Under the pieces are notes generated by a model that was given only the letters and a program-made list of their open reading frames with translations, made no database searches and was not told the DNA's origin. Shown one piece after another: positions 31,388-33,207 of a stretch of DNA of 33,207 nucleotides. The translations under genes and the position numbers were made by a program. How positions within the stretch are numbered: position 1 is the stretch's first letter; the number at the start of each line of letters is the position of its first letter. Origin of the DNA: JALNYB01 sp023230065 (GTDB lineage Archaea; Thermoplasmatota; Thermoplasmata; Methanomassiliicoccales; Methanomethylophilaceae); NCBI GenBank assembly GCA_034006405.1, contig JAVESW010000004.1, positions 1 through 33,207 of the forward strand, written 5' to 3'.

Positions 31388-33202
31388 TCAGAAGTAGCCT
31401 CCGATGTATTTGTCCAGGAATTCGGCGATGTATCCTGCGAGGAAGATCCCCGCGACGATCAGCACGATGCCGATTCCCATTCTGACGATACTGCCCTGCA
31501 TGTATCCCGAAACGGCACAGAGAAGCCCGAGGATGCACAGTACGGCCATGACCACAAGCTTCAACCTGTTGCCGTCAGGCGGATCCAGAGGATCGTGGTC
31601 CATGTCGTTGGCCTTGATGAGGGTGATCTCGTTGACCTTTAGTTCCATGGAGTTCACGATCTCGCCGCCGTAGGTCATCTCATAGACGTTCAGCTCTGCG
31701 CCGGGATCGAGCTCGATGAGCTTGGCCGACGAGGTGGAGGCCGCACGGTCCCACGAAGAGATGGATTCCACATCGAAATCCCATATCGCCACGATGCACC
31801 TCTGTGTCTGGACGTTGGTCCCGTTCGCGACCGTTTCCCCTTCGAAGTAGTAGAACGGCGTGTAGATCGCGTTCTCGTAGAGGACGGACCCGTTCGAATC
31901 CTTGATGTCCCCGCGGACAAAGAACGACATCGAGTCATCCGACATGACGTAGTTCTGCGTCTTCAGCGCTCCGGAGTTGCTCTGATAGTACTCTGAAAGC
32001 TGCTCCAGCGCCAGCACTGTCAGGATCTCCTTCTGGGCCACCGTCAGGTCCACGTTAGCGTAGTTGTCCGGGACCGTAAGCGTCGTCAGATACGTCGAGG
32101 CCTTCCCGGTGGCGTTGTAGATGTTCCAAACCGCCTTGGCGGACGAATTGGCATTGCCCATTGTCTCGAACACGGTCTGAAGCAGATCGCCGTATGCCGA
32201 CAGGGTCTCCGTCAGGTCCACAGTCCTAGTTGCGGCACCGTCGGGGATGATCGACAGGGAGATCCCGTCGTACTGGTATCCGTCGACGATGACCTTTCCG
32301 CCCTCGTATTGGGCGAGCTTCGTGACATCGCCGGACCTGAGGACCATGCCGGCGTTCACGTCGGCGGCGGAGAAGCTGTACACCGGGAGGATCGACCCGG
32401 CGTAGCTCACGCCGGTCTGGAGCCTGTACACTCCGGGTTCAAACTTCGGATAATCGTCCAGGTCCGCGTGTCCGCCGGTGATCGTGAAGACGTCCCCGGA
32501 TGCGGATGTCAGCGTTGCGCTGTCAGATCCGAACGCCCACATCTCCCCGCCGGAGATATACACCTCATCGTATCCCGCGACGGATTCCGCCACGGTGAGA
32601 ACAGTGCATCCCCAGCCCTCGGTCGTCGACAGTGTCCTGGACCCGTAGGTGAACGCCAGGGACATCTTGTCGTCGTAGAGCGTGCTGCTGTTCCATGCGT
32701 CGGCCCTGCGGGAAAGCGACGAGTACTGTTCGTTGATCTGCACTGCGGCGTTGACCAGCATGTAAGAGGAATTCAGGTACGTGCCCGAGACGGAAAGGAC
32801 ATCAGAGGGCGAATAATCCCCGCCGACCATCCAAAGCTCCGATGCAGCAAGTTCTGACTGCCTTATCCAGTGCTCGTTCGTGAGGCTCCAGATCTGGGAG
32901 TGGCTCTCCATCTGAGTTTCCGTGAACCCTACGCCGTCCGAGATGAGCTGGGCTATCGTCTCCGCTTCATATCCGCGGACCTCTTCGTCCGGCGTGCTTC
33001 CGTCGCCTTCTGCTAGGGCTGTACCGACAAGATATCCGGCTGTGAAGCTGACGCCGGCCACTGCGCCGATGATGACTGCGGCCGTTCCCGTCGAGACGAG
33101 GATCAGACCTGCGGTGGTGAGTATGAATCCGTCGGAGTCATCGCTCTCTTCGACGGCTATTCCGACGGCGAAGGATGCCGAGAGGATGATCGCGACCGTC
33201 AT
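31388..33202 (-). CDS. Large membrane-anchored surface protein (spike/S-layer-like), start may lie outside the window
   Basis: At least 604 residues. The visible start is hydrophobic (VAIILSASFAVGIAVEESDD), like the end of a signal peptide, and only five bases precede it, so the true start may be upstream of the window. A second hydrophobic Gly/Ala-rich segment lies at about 27-65. The central ~450 residues are Ser/Thr/Tyr/Asp-rich and beta-stranded with many N-glycosylation-type sequons (NSS, NGS, NGT, NAT), typical of archaeal exported proteins. Two C-terminal helices (about 535-556 and 561-586) anchor it, with a short YIGGYF tail. It may be a virion spike, adhesin or conjugation surface protein; I see no family signature. 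Confidence 0.7.
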   Translation of the reverse strand: MTVAIILSASFAVGIAVEESDDSDGFILTTAGLILVSTGTAAVIIGAVAGVSFTAGYLVGTALAEGDGSTPDEEVRGYEAETIAQLISDGVGFTETQMESHSQIWSLTNEHWIRQSELAASELWMVGGDYSPSDVLSVSGTYLNSSYMLVNAAVQINEQYSSLSRRADAWNSSTLYDDKMSLAFTYGSRTLSTTEGWGCTVLTVAESVAGYDEVYISGGEMWAFGSDSATLTSASGDVFTITGGHADLDDYPKFEPGVYRLQTGVSYAGSILPVYSFSAADVNAGMVLRSGDVTKLAQYEGGKVIVDGYQYDGISLSIIPDGAATRTVDLTETLSAYGDLLQTVFETMGNANSSAKAVWNIYNATGKASTYLTTLTVPDNYANVDLTVAQKEILTVLALEQLSEYYQSNSGALKTQNYVMSDDSMSFFVRGDIKDSNGSVLYENAIYTPFYYFEGETVANGTNVQTQRCIVAIWDFDVESISSWDRAASTSSAKLIELDPGAELNVYEMTYGGEIVNSMELKVNEITLIKANDMDHDPLDPPDGNRLKLVVMAVLCILGLLCAVSGYMQGSIVRMGIGIVLIVAGIFLAGYIAEFLDKYIGGYF

Positions 33203-33207
33203 CAGGG

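Overview
The window looks archaeal and probably comes from a methanogen-related Thermoplasmata lineage such as the Methanomassiliicoccales. This assignment is an inference. Direct support is TATA-like boxes 24-29 bases upstream of start codons with no room for a leader (hydrolase at 12561, ABC ATPase at 13127, gajA at 20471), dense ATGA/GTGA stop-start overlaps, and an encoded CCA in a tRNA fragment. No rRNA, ribosomal protein or other marker gene is present to fix the taxon. Base composition changes sharply along the window: moderate on the left, AT-rich around 17.7-20.8 kb, GC-rich from about 22 kb to the right end. This suggests a mosaic of acquired blocks.

Region 1 (1-9.7 kb, minus strand) is one tightly coupled operon of eight genes read from 9669 towards 1. 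It encodes a Ycf46-like AAA+ ATPase, a large superfamily 1 helicase, two tandem proteins of about 500 residues with phospholipase D-like features, a DUF2997 protein, a DUF1257/Ycf35 coiled-coil protein, a small radical SAM activase-like enzyme, and an RNase III-like fragment. The Ycf46-like, DUF1257 and DUF2997 families are, to my knowledge, often found together but of unknown function. Their fusion into one operon with a helicase, PLD-like proteins, a radical SAM enzyme and an RNase III-like protein is the best candidate here for an undescribed system, plausibly for nucleic-acid defence or quality control.

Region 2 (9.77-17.69 kb) is framed by two same-orientation 1669-bp insertion sequences with a DDE transposase. 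Between them lie a proline-iminopeptidase-like hydrolase (minus) and a plus-strand operon of an ABC ATPase, an ABC-2 permease and an anchored surface protein, ended by a hairpin terminator. The two IS copies are nearly identical over their first two thirds and clearly diverged over the last third, which suggests gene conversion.

Region 3 (17.8-20.9 kb) holds an AT-rich two-gene Gabija-type defence locus (GajA OLD-family nuclease, GajB UvrD-like helicase). It is followed by a cluster of TGCCCCC repeats around the 3' half of a tRNA-Thr(UGU) gene, which reads as an integration-site scar. The polarity of the scar places the bounded element to its left, so the Gabija locus may be cargo of a tRNA-integrated island.

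Region 4 (21-33.2 kb) is a GC-rich, almost wholly minus-strand operon of mostly unrecognised genes: a 604-residue membrane-anchored surface protein, a 62-residue two-helix membrane protein, a multi-helix membrane protein, an acidic repeat protein, a P-loop ATPase of packaging or secretion type, two paralogous HExxH zinc-metalloprotease-like proteins, two zinc-ribbon proteins and several small proteins with very basic N-termini. The layout resembles a virus or conjugative/vesicle-forming element. No capsid, integrase or replication gene is visible in the part shown.
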